The position numbers and the translations under genes are program-made. A stretch of DNA of 64,000 nucleotides, taken from NCBI RefSeq assembly GCF_033958435.1, contig NC_134137.1:122176001-122240000 (forward strand), read 5' to 3'. The stretch comes from Carettochelys insculpta (taxonomy: Eukaryota > Chordata > Testudines > Carettochelyidae). Positions 1 through 11,596 of this stretch are shown one piece after another (position 1 is the stretch's first letter; each line of letters begins with the position of its first letter). The notes beneath the pieces were generated by a model that was given only the letters and a program-made list of their open reading frames with translations, was not told the origin of the DNA and did not search any database.

Positions 1-616
1 CGACAATTTCCAAGTTTCCTTAGATTGCTTCTCCCTCCTCGCTGACCAGTGGGCATACCCTGTCCTTGGTCTTCATGGGTAGAGATTTTTTGTTTCCTCC
101 ACAAAGAAAATATCTAAGGAATTACACAGGAAATCTTAAATTATCTACAATAAAAAGGAGTCATCTAAGAAGTGGAAACTAGGTCAGGAATATAAGCAAA
201 TAACACAAGGGTGTAAGGGCAAAATTAGAAAGGTAAAGGCACAAAACAAGTTCAATCCAGCTAGAAAACATACTACAAATATATAAGAAGCAACAGGAAG
301 ACCAAGGAAAGGGTGGGCCCATTGTTTAATGAAGCGGGAGAAACAATAGAAAGCCTGGAACTGGCAGAGGTGCTTAAACACTTTTTTCAGTTTTCAACAA
401 AACGGTTAGTGATGACTGAATACCTAACACAGCAAATGCTAGTGGAAATGGGATAGGATTGGAAGTAAAAATAGGAAAAGAACAAGTTAAAGGTACTTAG
501 AGAAGTCAGATGTCTTCAAGTCACAAAGGCCTGATCAAATGCATCCTAGAGTACTCAAGGAGCTGATTGTGGAATGATCTGAGCCATTAGCTATCATCAC
601 TGAAAACTCATGGAAG

Positions 617-835
617 TTGGGAGAGATTCCAGAAGACTGGAAAAGGGCAAATATAGTGCACATCTATAAAAAGGGGAATAAAAAGAAACCACAAAACTAC
701 AGACCAATCAGCTTAACTTCTGTTCCAGGAAAAATAATGGAGCACATAATTAAGGAGTTTATCTGCAAACATCTGGAAGATAATAAAATAATAGGGAGCA
801 ACCAGAATGGATTTGTAATTAAAAAATTGTGTTAA
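617..835 (+). pseudogene. CR1 reverse transcriptase fragment, N-terminal RT motifs
   Basis: The 72-codon open stretch contains GEIPEDWKRANIVHIYKKG and YRPISLTSVPGKIMEHII, the standard early RT motifs of the CR1/L3 group. The frame is closed by TAA right after a lysine-rich stretch (KKLC), where family members continue into the palm. Sequence 5' of it in all three frames (430-616) still reads as CR1 ORF2 with frameshifts, so the ATG at 617 is only an internal methionine and not a true start. Confidence 0.88.
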
Positions 836-922
836 ACCAATCTGATAGCTTTCTTTGATAGGATATCAAGTATTTTATATAAGGGAGAAGCAGTATGCAA
901 GGTATGTCTAGACTTTCGTAAA

Positions 923-1330
923 GTGTCTGGTATGGTTTTGCATGAACTTCTTAGCTATAAACTAGGCAAATGCAAACTAGATGGGGTTACTTTAAGGTGG
1001 ATGCATAACTGTCTAGATAACTGTTGTCAGAGAGTGGTTAATAATGGTTTGGTGGGACTGGTTCTGTTCAATATCTTCCTCAACAATTTACATAATTGCA
1101 TAGAGAATATGCTTACAAAATTTGCAGATGATACCACGCTGGGTGGGGTTGCAAGTACTCTGGAGGATGGGGTCATGATTCAAGAAGATCTGGAGATACT
1201 GGAGAAGTGGTCTGACATAGATAAGGTGAAGTCAAATAAGCACAAATGTAAAGTACTCCACTTAGGAAAGAACAATCAGTTTCACAGATACAGAATGGGA
1301 AGCACCTGTCTAGGAAGGAGCACCGCATAA
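923..1330 (+). pseudogene. CR1 reverse transcriptase fragment with FADDT catalytic motif
   Basis: 135 codons. The segment LFNIFLNNLHNCIENML then KFADDTTLGG (around residues 48-76) is the palm of a CR1 RT; the two aspartates of FADDT are the metal-binding pair. The stretch that normally precedes LFNIF (SGVPQGSVLGP) is reduced to a few residues, which suggests a small internal deletion around 1050-1060. The downstream part (NKHKCKVLHLGKNN) matches the usual post-palm region. Not a functional gene. Confidence 0.88.
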
Positions 1331-1422
1331 AGGGATCCAGAGGTCTTAGTGGACAACAAGCTAAATATGAACCAACAGAGTGACGCAGCTCGAAAAAACA
1401 AAACAAAACAAAACAAGGAAAC

Positions 1423-1938
1423 ATGTTTGTGGGATGCATTAACAGGAGTGTTGTGAGCAAGATACCAGAAGTAATTCTTCTGTTCTACTCTGTGATGATT
1501 AGGCTTCAATTATATCATTGTGTCCAGTTTTCTGCACCGCATTTCAAGGAAGATGTGGAGAAACTGGAGAGGATCCAGAGAAGAGTAAGAAAAATAATTA
1601 AAGCTCTAGAAAACATGACTTCTGAGGAAAGACTGAAAGAACTGGGCTTGTTCAGTTTGGAAAAGAGAAGACTGAGAGGAGATAAGGTAGCAGTTCTCAA
1701 GAACCTCACAGGGAGTTACAAGGAGGGAGAAAAATTGTTCTCCTTGACCTCTGGCGACATGGCAAGAAGCAATGGGCGCAAGTTGCAGCAAGGGAGGTTT
1801 AGGTTGGACATTAGGAAAAACTTCCTACCTATCATGGTGGTTAAACACTGGAATAAATTGCCTAGGGAGGCTGTGAAATTTCTATCATTGGAGATCTCTA
1901 AGAGCAAGTTAAATAAACATTTGTCAGTGATAATCTAG
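1423..1938 (+). pseudogene. CR1 ORF2 C-terminal fragment
   Basis: 171 codons. From about residue 30 it contains CVQFSAPHFKEDVEKLERIQ and RRVRKIIKALENMTSEERLK, then LGLFSLEKRRLRGD and HWNKLPREAVKF, the conserved CR1 thumb and C-terminal region, ending in a natural-looking stop. The first 30 residues lie in a degraded frame. It follows the FADDT fragment after a frameshifted gap (1331-1422) that includes an AAAACAAAACA tract. Confidence 0.88.
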
Positions 1939-1940
1939 AT

Positions 1941-2805
1941 CAGCCCCCGTTTTGATTTTTGAGAAACCCTCACACCCTACCACCTCTTCTTTACCATCAT
2001 CCAACCCCTCTTTTAATAAAAAAAATTCATAGTTTAAAATAAACACAAAACTTGATATAAAAATGTTATTTAAAATTAAAAATAAGCACAAATAGTTCTT
2101 ATTGCCCCCTTGTGGGTGCCTGCTGCAGCCCCAGCTGGCCAGTTGCCTGAGCCCTGCACCATCCACCACAGCACCCCAAGCCAGCTGCCCGCCCATCTGA
2201 GCCCTGTGCTGCCAGAGCCGCCTGCCTGAGCCCCACACTGCCATGACCAACCAGCTGCTTCAGCCAGCTGCCCGCCCACCAGCTGCCCAAGCCCCGTGCT
2301 GCCACAGCCAGCTGCCTGCCCAAGCCATGTGCCAGCCACCCCAGCCACCCCCCCACCAGCCTGAGCTGCCCGAGCCCCATGATGCTGGGCCTAGCTGCCC
2401 AAGCTCTCAAACAGGCCTCCTGAGCTCCACGAGCTGCCCACCTTAGCCCCACGAGCCACCTGACCAAGCCCCAGGAGTCGCCTGCCCAAGGCCCTCCCCT
2501 CCCCCAAAGCCAGGCCCCTTTTTTAACCCAATCCTCCTCCTTGCTCTCCTTCTTCCACCCTCAACCACACTCACTCACCTTTGCAGAAGGCAGCTAGCTC
2601 CACTTGGGTCTTTGCTGGCTGCCGGATTTTTATAGTGACTGCACCAGGTCACCCACGTAAAATGGCAGGGGCTGAGAGCCGGAAACAAAGGCCAGATCTT
2701 TACTGGAGTAGGCGGAATGATTCAGAGGGCTGGGTAGCCTGGCACCCCCCTTAGAATTTCTTCATGCCCCTTCTGGGGGCATGCCCCCCAATTTGGGACA
2801 TCATG
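1941..2805. mobile_element. hAT-like non-autonomous insert inside the CR1 3' UTR
   Basis: The octamer ATCTAGAT occurs at 1933-1940 and again at 2806-2813. Removing 1941-2813 restores an uninterrupted CR1 3' UTR (GATAATCTAGAT then GATGCTTGGTC). An 8-bp TSD is the hAT signature. Terminal similarity is weak: left end starts CAGCCCCCGTTTTG and right end, reverse-complemented, starts CATGATGTCCCAAATTGG. Internal 2107-2500 is a GC-rich degenerate repeat built on CCAGCTGCCCGCCCA-like units. It encodes nothing recognisable; the open frames there are composition artefacts. Confidence 0.7.
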
Positions 2806-2905
2806 ATCTAGATGATGCTTGGTCTTGCCATGAGAGCAGGGGACTGGATTTGATGACCTCTCAAAGTCCCCTCCAGTTCCAGTATTCTAGGATTCTATCA
2901 TTTCA

Positions 2906-5200
2906 TGATCCTGACAAAGCAACAGATTCTGCAAGTCTTATCCACCTGAGCTGACCTCCTGAATTAAATGGGATGACTCACATGAGGAACTTCATTCATG
3001 CCTTGCTAATTAATCATCTTAACCTTTCACTTATTCAACTTTGTCACCTACTTCATGTAGATATTTTACTGCCTTATATACATAAGGGCCAAATCCTTCC
3101 TACAAATCCTTGTGTAAATCTTCCCTTAAAGTCAGTACTCCAAATGAAATCAAAGTCACTCTTATACATTAATAATCTCTGCTGTTGACATGTTGACATC
3201 ATGATATGCATTTTCCTTCAAATCCCATCTTTTGTGTGAACATACATTATTGAATGCACAGTAGCCTTTAAACCCCCTCACCATGCTAACCACTGCAATA
3301 AATTGCACGATTCCGGGGTTGTTTAACCAGTTTCTAAACATGGCCCAATAAAAAGTCAAAATCTATGAGTGAAAAAAAAAATTAAAAATTCACCAAGGAA
3401 ATCATGGTACTAGCAATGGGGATTCTGCTCTGACCCCTCCTATCACTCAGAACCCACTTAGCATTCCCTGTGACATTGAAGGAAACCTCATCAGTATGTC
3501 TCAAAACACAACGGCTGGTTCAAAGGTTGGGTAATTCCATCTAGTTTCAACACAAAAGCATCCCATAGACTCCTACTCTGATTATCTACTCTACAATATA
3601 AATCAAGAGACTGTCCAAAGTGGGCACAGAGATCTAATAATCCTAGGTTTGTTTCAACTGGCCTTATCAATAGCCTGTTATCTTGCCCCACTTTGGTCTA
3701 ATCTACACCATAGCAATCATGAAAATCAACATCAAGTCATGCATACACATTTATATTTTATGCGCGCTGGGTTAACCCATCAGTGCCAGTGAAACTACAG
3801 AAAGAAGACCCCAGAAAAGTAAGACAACCCACAGAAGTTCTTCAGGAAAAGACAGCAGCTACTGCTGTAAAGAAATGCTCCAACTGCAAAACAGCTTTTT
3901 AAAATGGTCAGTTATTGGCATGTGGATTAAGTTTCATGCTATTTCACTCTGTCACGTAAAATATTTATCACTCCATTATTGTAATTCAAGGCTTTTTTTC
4001 TGCAAGGTATTAAGAAATTTTAGTCAACATTTTAACAGTAACTCTAGAGTCTCATGGTGAAAGATACACATCTGTCATTTTTATTAGTCTGAATCACTGA
4101 ATCTATTAGGGCCTGAGAATACAGTATAGGGGAAAATCCTACATTGCCAAGGGACTGAGAAGGTGTTTCAATTGGTCTCCAATATCTATTATTCTTTTAA
4201 TGGATTTCACTATGTGAGGAGGGGGTGCTCTAAATATAAAGAAAAAGCATTTAATGTCTAGTAATATATTTAGTTATTATTTCCTTCAATTTACAAGAGA
4301 CATTTTAGAAGTCCCTGCCTGAGCTCTGGAGGGCACATTTACAAAAGTATTTCGATTCCTACTGGGATTTACAGACAGGCCTAAGCCAGTTATCTGCTGA
4401 GACAGTATCCCACAGGGAGAATACGAACTCCTGCCAGACACTGACAGACAGAGCAACACCCAAAACCACATAACCATTATACTTTCACATTCTGATGACT
4501 TGAGGTGCTCTTGATGCATACTGTTTTCTTTGTGCGTGTTGTGCCTGAATCCGGAAAGTGCCAAGCACCTTCTTGAGAGAGACTCTCAGTTTCCACATGA
4601 GATGAAGATATTCAGATTCTCATAGGAAATGTCAATCCTCTTGCAGGATCAAATGGTAGGTTACAAGATTTTAGAAAGTTGGACCCTTTCTTTTTCATGT
4701 TCAGCCTGCTGTCAGCCTTCAAGTACTAGTTTTGTACTGATATTCACGACTGAATTCAATCATGAGCAGGAAGTCAGCCACAGGGGCTTTGTCATAAACT
4801 TCACTGAAAGCAAGACTGGACCTGCTTCCATTTATTAAAAAAATGAAAAAAAATGGAAAGAGCTGCTAGTTTAAAGCCAAAGATATTAATAAATCATATG
4901 ATTATAATTACTTAAATAAAATCCTTCATAATACATTAGTTAATTAGGAAGTTTTATTTGTATCAACTTTCAATAAGATATTAATATAAAATACATTTAC
5001 TTTATTATTAGTTTTCTGTCTAGCATTGCAAATGTGTGTCAAATAATTATTTCTCTTTCTCCTTTATAACTAAGATTCTGCTACCGCTTCAATATGCAGC
5101 AAACTTAAAATTCTGTGGATGTAACACATTGTGGTCAGTCCCGGGGCACAGATCCAGCAGTATAAACTCAATGTATGACCAAGCAGGAAGAGGAGATGAA
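2906..5200. other. No recognised feature
   Basis: AT-rich sequence with scattered short open frames, none resembling a known protein. Poly-A-like tracts occur near 3371 and 4838. I see no repeat signature. Confidence 0.5.
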
Positions 5201-5636
5201 GGCTGTGTCTACACGTGCCCCAAACTTCGAAATGGCCATGCAAATGACCATTTCGAAGTTTACTAATGAAGCGCTGACATGCATATTCAGCGCTTCATTA
5301 GCATGCAGGCGGCAGCCGCGCTTCGAAATTGACGCTCCTTGCCGCCGCGCGGCGCGTCCAGACGGGGCTCCTTTTCGAAAGGACCCCACCTACTTCGAAG
5401 TCCCCTTATTCCCATGAGCTCACAGGAATAAGGGGACTTCGAAGTAGGCAGCATCCTTTCGAAAAGGAGCCCCGTGTGGACGCGCCGCGCGGCGGCAAGG
5501 AGCGTCAATTTCAAAGCGCGGCTGCCGCCCGCAGGCTAATGAAGCGCTGAATATGCATTTCAGCGCTTCATTAGTAAACTTCGAAATGGCCATTTGCATG
5601 GCCATTTCGAAGTTTGGGGCACGTGTAGACACAGCC
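5201..5636. mobile_element. Palindromic foldback MITE, family A, full length
   Basis: 436 bp, near-perfect inverted repeat: starts GGCTGTGTCTACACGTGCC and ends GGCACGTGTAGACACAGCC, with the axis near 5418 (TTATTCCCATGAGCTCACAG). A 3-bp duplication GAA flanks it (5198-5200, 5637-5639). The arms contain CTTCGAAATGGCC, an octamer ATGCAAAT and AGCGCTTCATTAG blocks. No coding capacity; the long open frames in both directions are the palindrome read twice. Terminal motif and TSD length match the PIF/Harbinger element at 30.6-34.4 kb, so cross-mobilisation by Harbinger transposase is inferred. Confidence 0.88.
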
Positions 5637-7017
5637 GAAATGTAGTGAAGGGTGGGGGGAATGGTCATTTAAACACAAATGTCCACTAGCCAATGTAGGA
5701 AGACATTGGATACGCAACTGGGTAATTTGACAACAGTATACTTTTAAAGATTTCTCCATTGTGGTAATGCCCTTTTACGTAGGCCATTTCGTAAATACGC
5801 ACAAATCTGCACAAGTATTTTTTTAAAAAAATAGATGCTGTACAATTCTCAGATCACTTCATAGTCAGCCCTTAATGTAGACTATGATAGGGACAGAAGT
5901 GTCAGGGAAGATGACATAGGTATAAACATTCCATTGATATTTTAGAATCTATAATCATCCTGATTCATACATCTAAGTCAGGCCCAAGTCTAAAATATAT
6001 GCATCTCAGTTAGACTGAAACCCTTCTCTGTCTTTTGATACAATATGGATGATTTACCTGTTATAAAATATACTCACAGATAATTAATGCACTTGCCCAG
6101 CTTTAGCGACTCTCTCAAGCTCAGTTAATTTCCCCACACATTCTTACTCTGGAAATAAAACCATCGTTAAGCAGATTCCACAATATTTCATGAAAGAAAA
6201 AAAAAACTTCAAAGATTTATCATTCATAGTTAACTGCATTGGCATAAAATACTTGGTAAAACTAGTGAAGTCACTCTTGGCAACTGTCATGTGCCATTTG
6301 CCTTATTTTAGATCACCGACATCTGTCCTCCTCTCTTTCCCCATGTTTCCCCCCAGGTATGATACACTTGAATAGGTAGGAAATGAAGAAGAATGACACA
6401 TGTCAATCTTCTTCTCACAAGAGTCACCTAAGGCTATTAATTGACACCCCACAACTGTCCTTATTACTGTCACTGCACGAAGCACAAATGAGAGCAGTCC
6501 ACATGTTCTACAAAGTTCTGAGACCATTAGGCTCAGGAACACTTGATATGAAAAATCCTTTGAAAATACACAAAAAGGAAGTCATCTACGAAGGGAATTA
6601 CTGGCATGACGTAACAATTCAGTATGTGAAATGATCTTATAAGACAAAGTATTTTGTAAGGGTATACAAATACAATTCCTTCAGTAATTTATCTCAGCAA
6701 CTTCATAAATAACATAACAGTTGGACTTTGCATGGAAAATCCTCCTGTGTATTGAAAGAACACAAATTTATATAAGAAATATCTGGTGTTTCAAACCAAT
6801 TTATTGCAAAAGGAGAAGGCAAACTGATGGGAGGGAAGTTAAAAATGCCAGTCAATTTATTCTAAGAATAAAATACTTTAGGTTAACAAGGGTTATCTAA
6901 GGGGTAGAGTCACTAACAAATACGTAAATTATAGTGGTTATGATTAGAAAAAGTTTGATATACAGAGCACATTGACAGAATCAGCTGCTAACACAAAAAC
7001 AGAAATAGCAGCTGATC
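5637..7017. other. No recognised feature
   Basis: AT-rich; short open frames only, with no recognisable protein or repeat. Confidence 0.5.
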
Positions 7018-7222
7018 AGGGGATTTCCATGTTGGCAGGGTCCTTTCAAAAAGGATCCTCATGTAGACGAGCCGCGGGGGAGCAAACAGTGGCACTTTCA
7101 AAGCGCTGTGGCCGGCGGTATGCTAATGAGGCGCTGAATATTCATTTCAGTGCCTCATTAGTATTCTTCAATTTGGCCATCAGCACGGCCATTTCAAAGT
7201 TTTTTGTAAGTGTAGATGTAGC
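7018..7222. mobile_element. Single arm of a family A-like foldback MITE
   Basis: From GGGGATTTCCATGTTGGCAG to GTGTAGATGTAGCC the sequence follows one arm of the palindromes at 5201 and 58597 (GTCCTTTCAAAAAGG, GCTAATGAGGCGCTGAATAT, GGCCATTTCAAAG). The other arm is missing. Several TTCGAA sites are changed to TTCAAA, consistent with CpG decay. Confidence 0.75.
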
Positions 7223-9133
7223 CCAGAATGGGGAAATTGACTAGCTGAATTAGGACTGCCAAAAGACAGGATTAGGCAGATGGCATTTTTGAAGGTTTAG
7301 CTGAGGCTTTACACAAGTCAGTAGGGCTGCATCAGTGTAAGGCCATTAATACTTGTTCAGATTCACCTCATAGCAGTTGTCAAAAGGAAAAAAAATGTGT
7401 ATGTATCTTGGAACAGTTCTACATCTGGTCAGTAGCTAGCCATTTCAGTGAATTAAATCCAGACAGTTCAGACCTTTGTGTGAGAGTGTGGGAAAGACTG
7501 GACAAGCATTGTGAGGAGGCAACTGATTTTATTGTAAGCATAAGAACAACCCCAGAGAGTGTGCAGCTGACAAGATCAGAATGAAAAAGTTCAAAACTGA
7601 GATTCATGAAATGCTTTAAAGACTTTAAATTGCAGAGATAACAAGGAAGCATGGTGAAGAAATGGGTTAGAGGTCACACATTTGGTTGATCCTTTCTATG
7701 GACAATATATTGCTCTGATTTTATCATCCAGGAGCACAAACCTGTGCGAGCAGATGTGGTGCAAGATCTACTCACATGGGGATAATAATTCCTTGCACTG
7801 AGTATGTTAGTGACTAGCACGTGCCATGAAAAGCAGTGAGAGTGAGACCCTTATCTGAATTGCAATTATAATCAGTTTGCTAATGAGATCTGTTTTATGC
7901 ACCCATTTTTATATCATGCAGGTGTTGTGATTCTGGTTAGATACCACTAGGGCCATTACTTTCTAATAATACTTTGGCACTAAATTAATCTAAGCATATA
8001 AGGAGGAGAGTGTATGGTATTCCAGGCTTAACAGGATGTTCCCTAGCAGCCCCAGCTATTAGGCCAATTGCTAAATATTATTGTCATACCCTAGGGCTTT
8101 CACTTTGATTTCCAGTCACATCTGTTTGGGTTCTCATGGGCTTGAAAAGTCCATTTCAATATGCTGTAGTTGTATGTTAAAACAATTACAGCAAAAAGTG
8201 CCTTGACTATTACAGTGAAAATTTAAAAAAGACTGTTTGGCCTGCATACATAAATTGGAAAATTGAAAAGCTTTTTTTTTTCTTTCTACAGGGTTGTAAA
8301 CGAGAAAATTATACTTCAGCTTCCAAGAGGATAATGCAAATATAAAGCATAAGAATCAGGTTCGGCCACCAGAAGATGGGATGGAAATTGTACGAAGTTG
8401 GAGAAAAAGAGCGTAAGTATCCAAAGACCAATCAGAAGAGCAGTGAAGAAGGAGAAGGGGGAGGAGTTGTAGAGGTTCTAAAGTGCAGGCAGGACAGCCA
8501 TGCTGGAGGGCTCTGAATTTCCACCCCAACACAAATATTAAGTCCCTACCCTGAAAAGCTTACAATGCCTTCCGTACATGAGAAAAGTGTACCGGTTAAA
8601 TTGTAATTGGTTGTTAAACTTTTATTTAAACTGCTACAAACTTAAATTTAAGTTTAACTGAAATAAACCAGGTTTAAACAATAAGGGATGTTAAATTGCT
8701 GTATTCCTTTAATTCTCCATTCCCTTTGCTAGTGAAAAGCATCTCCAGGCTCTCTTCACACATAGCCATTAGCACGTAAACCACAGCCAGCAAAGTTATA
8801 TAAACGCTTTCCCAACCACTAATGAACTATACATAGGGTAACACCAGGAAATTCTTAGTTCCAACCTTGCAACTTGAGAAATGTGTGAACTGTACTGTTC
8901 AGCAAACTGCTGAAAAATGCAAACTCACTAACAATCCATCATTCAGTGAAAGAAAAAGATTAGTGACCAGCCTTCGCTAATATGAGTAGAGGTCAAACAC
9001 ATCAACCAAAACACATTGCTTTATATAAAACAAATGTATTAACTTGAGAAAGATATATTTTAAGTAATTACAGTAATAAGGCATAAAGGTCAGAATTGGT
9101 TGCAAAAGAAATAAAAGATAAACACATAAATTA
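7223..9133. other. No recognised feature
   Basis: AT-rich. 8272-8412 looks superficially like an exon (pyrimidine tract, CAG, then GTAAGT downstream) but has stops in every frame. 8600-8690 is rich in TTTAAAC/GTTTAA motifs and may be an old MITE. Confidence 0.4.
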
Positions 9134-9214
9134 CAGTAAACGCTTTCATATCCATCATCCCTGGGACTGGAAGGTTACCAGGTTTTCAAATATTCTGGAT
9201 AACAGAGAGGTATA

Positions 9215-10230
9215 CACTCATCCCTCTCTACACAAGCACAAATGGTTCCTAACATTTTGCTTGTAGGCGAAAACTCATAAGAGGGACACTAAATTCCTAT
9301 TCAAATATGTGTAACAGTCTCTGATTGGTTCCAAGTGCTGGGAGTGGAAGCAGATGGCACTGCTTTTGAAAGGTAAGTGAACCTGGGGTTGTGGGGGTGT
9401 GTGTGTTAACGGCTGGGGGCAGTCTGGGGACATGAGTGGGAGGGAGGGTTTAAAAAATGGAGGCGGGTGGGGCGGGAGGGGTAGGGGTCAGGCTGCTGCA
9501 GGTTGGGACTGTGGGGGGATGGTTAAGTCTGTGACAGTTTTGGTCTGAGGGGCCAGCAGGGTTAGGCTGCAGCAGTTTGGGTGTGTGGGGCGGTGGGGGA
9601 CTTAAGTTTCGGCAGTTTGGGTGCACAGGGGCTGGCGGGGGAGTTTAGGTTTCGGCAGTTCGGGTGTGCAGGGGTTGGTGCGGGTGGTTTAGGTTTTAGC
9701 GGTTTGAGTGTGCAGGGGTTGGCATGGGGGGTTTGGGTTTCAGCAGTTCGGGTGTGCGGGGGTCAGCGGGGGGGATTTAGGTTTTGGCAGAAAGGCATGT
9801 GGGGGTCAGTGCAGGGGGTTTAGGTTTCTGCGGTTTGGGCATGCGGGTGTCGGTGGGGGGGTTAGGTTTTGAAGGTTTGGGTGTGCAGGGGTTGGCGCAG
9901 GAGGTTTAGGTTTCGGTGGTTTGGGAGTGTGGGGGTTGGCACAGGGGGATTTAGGTTTCAGCAATTCAGGGGTGCAGAGGTCAGTGGGGGGGGTTAAGCT
10001 GTAGTGGTTTGGGTGCGTGGGGGTTGGCGGGGGGGTTTAAGTTGCTGCAGTTCAGGTCTGTGGGGCTGGCGGGGAGGGGGTCAAGCTGCAGCAGGTTGGA
10101 GCCACAGAGAGGGGGTGAGTCTCGTATTAGTGGGGGGGTTCACTCGTCCAGTGAACAAAAGGTCAGTAAATGTGTCCCTCATTTAAGTGAGTGCTCATAA
10201 ATAAAGTACTCATTTAACGAGGGATGAGTG
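9215..10230. mobile_element. Nested Tigger-type element carrying a G-rich minisatellite
   Basis: Begins CACTCATCCCTC and ends GAGGGATGAGTG, with TA on both sides (9213-9214, 10231-10232). The inner margins are also related (CATAAGAGGGACAC at 9277-9290 against GTGTCCCTCATTTAAG near 10172). The middle, about 9415-10115, is a variable tandem array (separate entry). Inserted into the outer element 9134-10485. Confidence 0.72.
9415..10115 (+). repeat. G-rich minisatellite, unit about 44 bp
   Basis: About 14 diverged units, each running roughly GGTTTAGGTTTCGGCAG, TTTGGGTGTGCAGGGG, TTGGCGGGGG. Unit length varies from about 41 to 47 bp. The + strand is very rich in runs of three or more G. Open frames here (9581-9823 and others) have glycine-rich repeat translations that follow the array and are not genes. 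Confidence 0.85.
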
Positions 10231-10485
10231 TATCTAGCAATGTATAACACTAAAGTAAAACATGACTAGATATTAAGAAACAAACAAAAGTGTATGCAGG
10301 GTACTTTATTTACCGACAACAGTAGTATTGTACACTGTGAACTTATACTGTATTTACTGTATTTATTTGTATTTACTTTCACTAGCCCTACTTATGGAAA
10401 ACACAACTAAAATGTACTTATGGTTAAAATGCTGGTCATCTGAGAGTACCGCATGACAGAATGCCGGATGTGAAAGAGTTTACTG

Positions 10486-11596
10486 TATTTCTTAAGTTTT
10501 AAAAAGGTAAATAAGAACTGAAGCAAACAAGTTTCTCACATCACCAGCTGCTGTGAACAGTTTACAGGCTGCATTTCCTTTCAGCCTTGAACACGCCTCT
10601 TAGTTCAGCGTCCTTCAAGTGTTCGCTGATGTTCTCAGCAGCACCATCAGGCTCCGTGGGCCCAGGGGCAAGATGGAAGGAGGGGGACTGGCTCCCAAGA
10701 GGGGGAGGGGCAAAGCTTAGGGCAGTTAGCCCTGGCTGCCCCTTCTCCCCTCCCCCCCCCATGCATGGAGCAGTGCCATGGTGCTTCATGGTGTTTCAAA
10801 GGGCTCTGGAGATCCAGCTGCTGTTGTTGCTACTGCAGCGGCAGCTGGAGCTCTGGGCCCCTTTGAAATGCTGGGCTTAGGGGCAACTGACCTCTTTGCC
10901 TCCCACCTCCTCCCCGTTGGCAGACCTGGGTGTTATGAGCAGACAGATGTAAGGTAAAGAGAAGTAATCTTATACTGGGAGTTCCCCTTTCTCATACCAT
11001 TTGCCCTTTTTTGAGGATTACCCGCAGCTGAGATTCAGGTGCCACTCAATCTGTTTGCACCAGAGAGCTGTTTTCCATTACTAATATGCAATGTTCTTGC
11101 TCAGACCCTCTTTTCTGCCAGAGGACGGCCATTTATCTAGGTGAAAGTCCCTGATGTTCATTTGACTCTACTGCTTTGTTAGAGTGCCATTGTCTCTGAA
11201 AAGCTAGTTGAAGCTTGCTTTTCTAATTTATTAACATATTACAGTAAAATCATTGTTATACAGGACAGTCTGATAACTTCATATACAGAGTTGCCATGTA
11301 TGTTTTGCCAGAATAATTATATTCAGTAGATTATGAGTTTTCACATGATACCTCACAAGGCATACTTTGTACAAAATATATCATAGGCACATAAAAGTGG
11401 CAAATATGAGGTACAGTATGTCATATGGGGTCCAGTATATCACAATAAGTCAGTCCACACGGGGCCAGGAGCAGCAGCAGCAGTGGGGCATCATCTCCCC
11501 AAATCTTTAACTCCTTACTGCATGGAGCCAGCAGTTTGGGGCACCCCCCTGTGGGCAGCCTATAAAAGGCCCCTTGGAAGGAGACAGACTCTAGCT
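10486..11596. other. No recognised gene; GC-rich patch
   Basis: 10640-10930 is a GC-rich patch (GGGGGAGGGGC, CTCCCCTCCCCCC, a CTGCTGTTGTTGCTACTGCAG stretch) in otherwise AT-rich DNA, perhaps the inside of an unclassified MITE. Its 97-codon open frame has no recognisable domain. Confidence 0.4.

Larger units (their letters stand above)
130..2905 (+). mobile_element. CR1-type LINE, 5'-truncated and decayed, interrupted by a hAT-like insert
   Basis: Non-LTR retrotransposon remnant. Broken reading frames between about 130 and 1940 resemble CR1 ORF2 in collinear order: a pre-RT segment (130-610), RT finger/palm motifs (617-835), the RT catalytic region with FADDT (923-1330) and the post-RT C-terminal region (1423-1938). 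The 3' UTR resumes at 2806 and ends near 2905 with the typical CR1 text GGACTGGATTTGATGACCTC followed by degenerate ATTCTA-type units. The element lacks its 5' end and ORF1, as is usual for CR1 copies. Stops, frameshifts and missing motifs (the SGVPQGSV box before LFNIF is not visible) make it inactive. A separate element with its own 8-bp TSD occupies 1941-2805. Confidence 0.9.
9134..10485. mobile_element. Tigger-type (TcMar-like) non-autonomous element, outer
   Basis: Terminal inverted repeats: left CAGTAAACGCTTTCATATCC, right reverse-complement CAGTAAACTCTTTCACATCC. TA lies on both sides (9132-9133, 10486-10487), the TSD of the Tc1/mariner superfamily. It is 1352 bp only because a second element (9215-10230) sits inside; without it about 340 bp remain. 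No transposase recognised. The family name is inferred from ends and TSD. Confidence 0.75.

Noticed and set aside
2076..2467. Overlapping Gly/Trp- or Pro-rich open frames
   Set aside because: Low-complexity GC-rich repeat inside the hAT-like insert; open in several frames because of composition.
5168..5668. Pairs of similar proteins encoded on both strands (MTIPPTL.../MTKQEEE... frames)
   Set aside because: They arise because a palindrome reads the same on both strands; not genes.
8291..8412. Possible exon: pyrimidine tract plus CAG upstream and GTAAGT downstream
   Set aside because: All three frames have stops within the segment and nothing in the translation is recognisable. Chance splice-like signals are common.
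9600..9960. Telomere-like TTTAGG repeats
   Set aside because: GGTTTAGGTTT occurs once per 44-bp unit and not as a tandem hexamer or heptamer, so it is not an interstitial telomere.
9581..10200. Gly-rich open frames over the G-rich array
   Set aside because: Minisatellite translation; no plausible protein.
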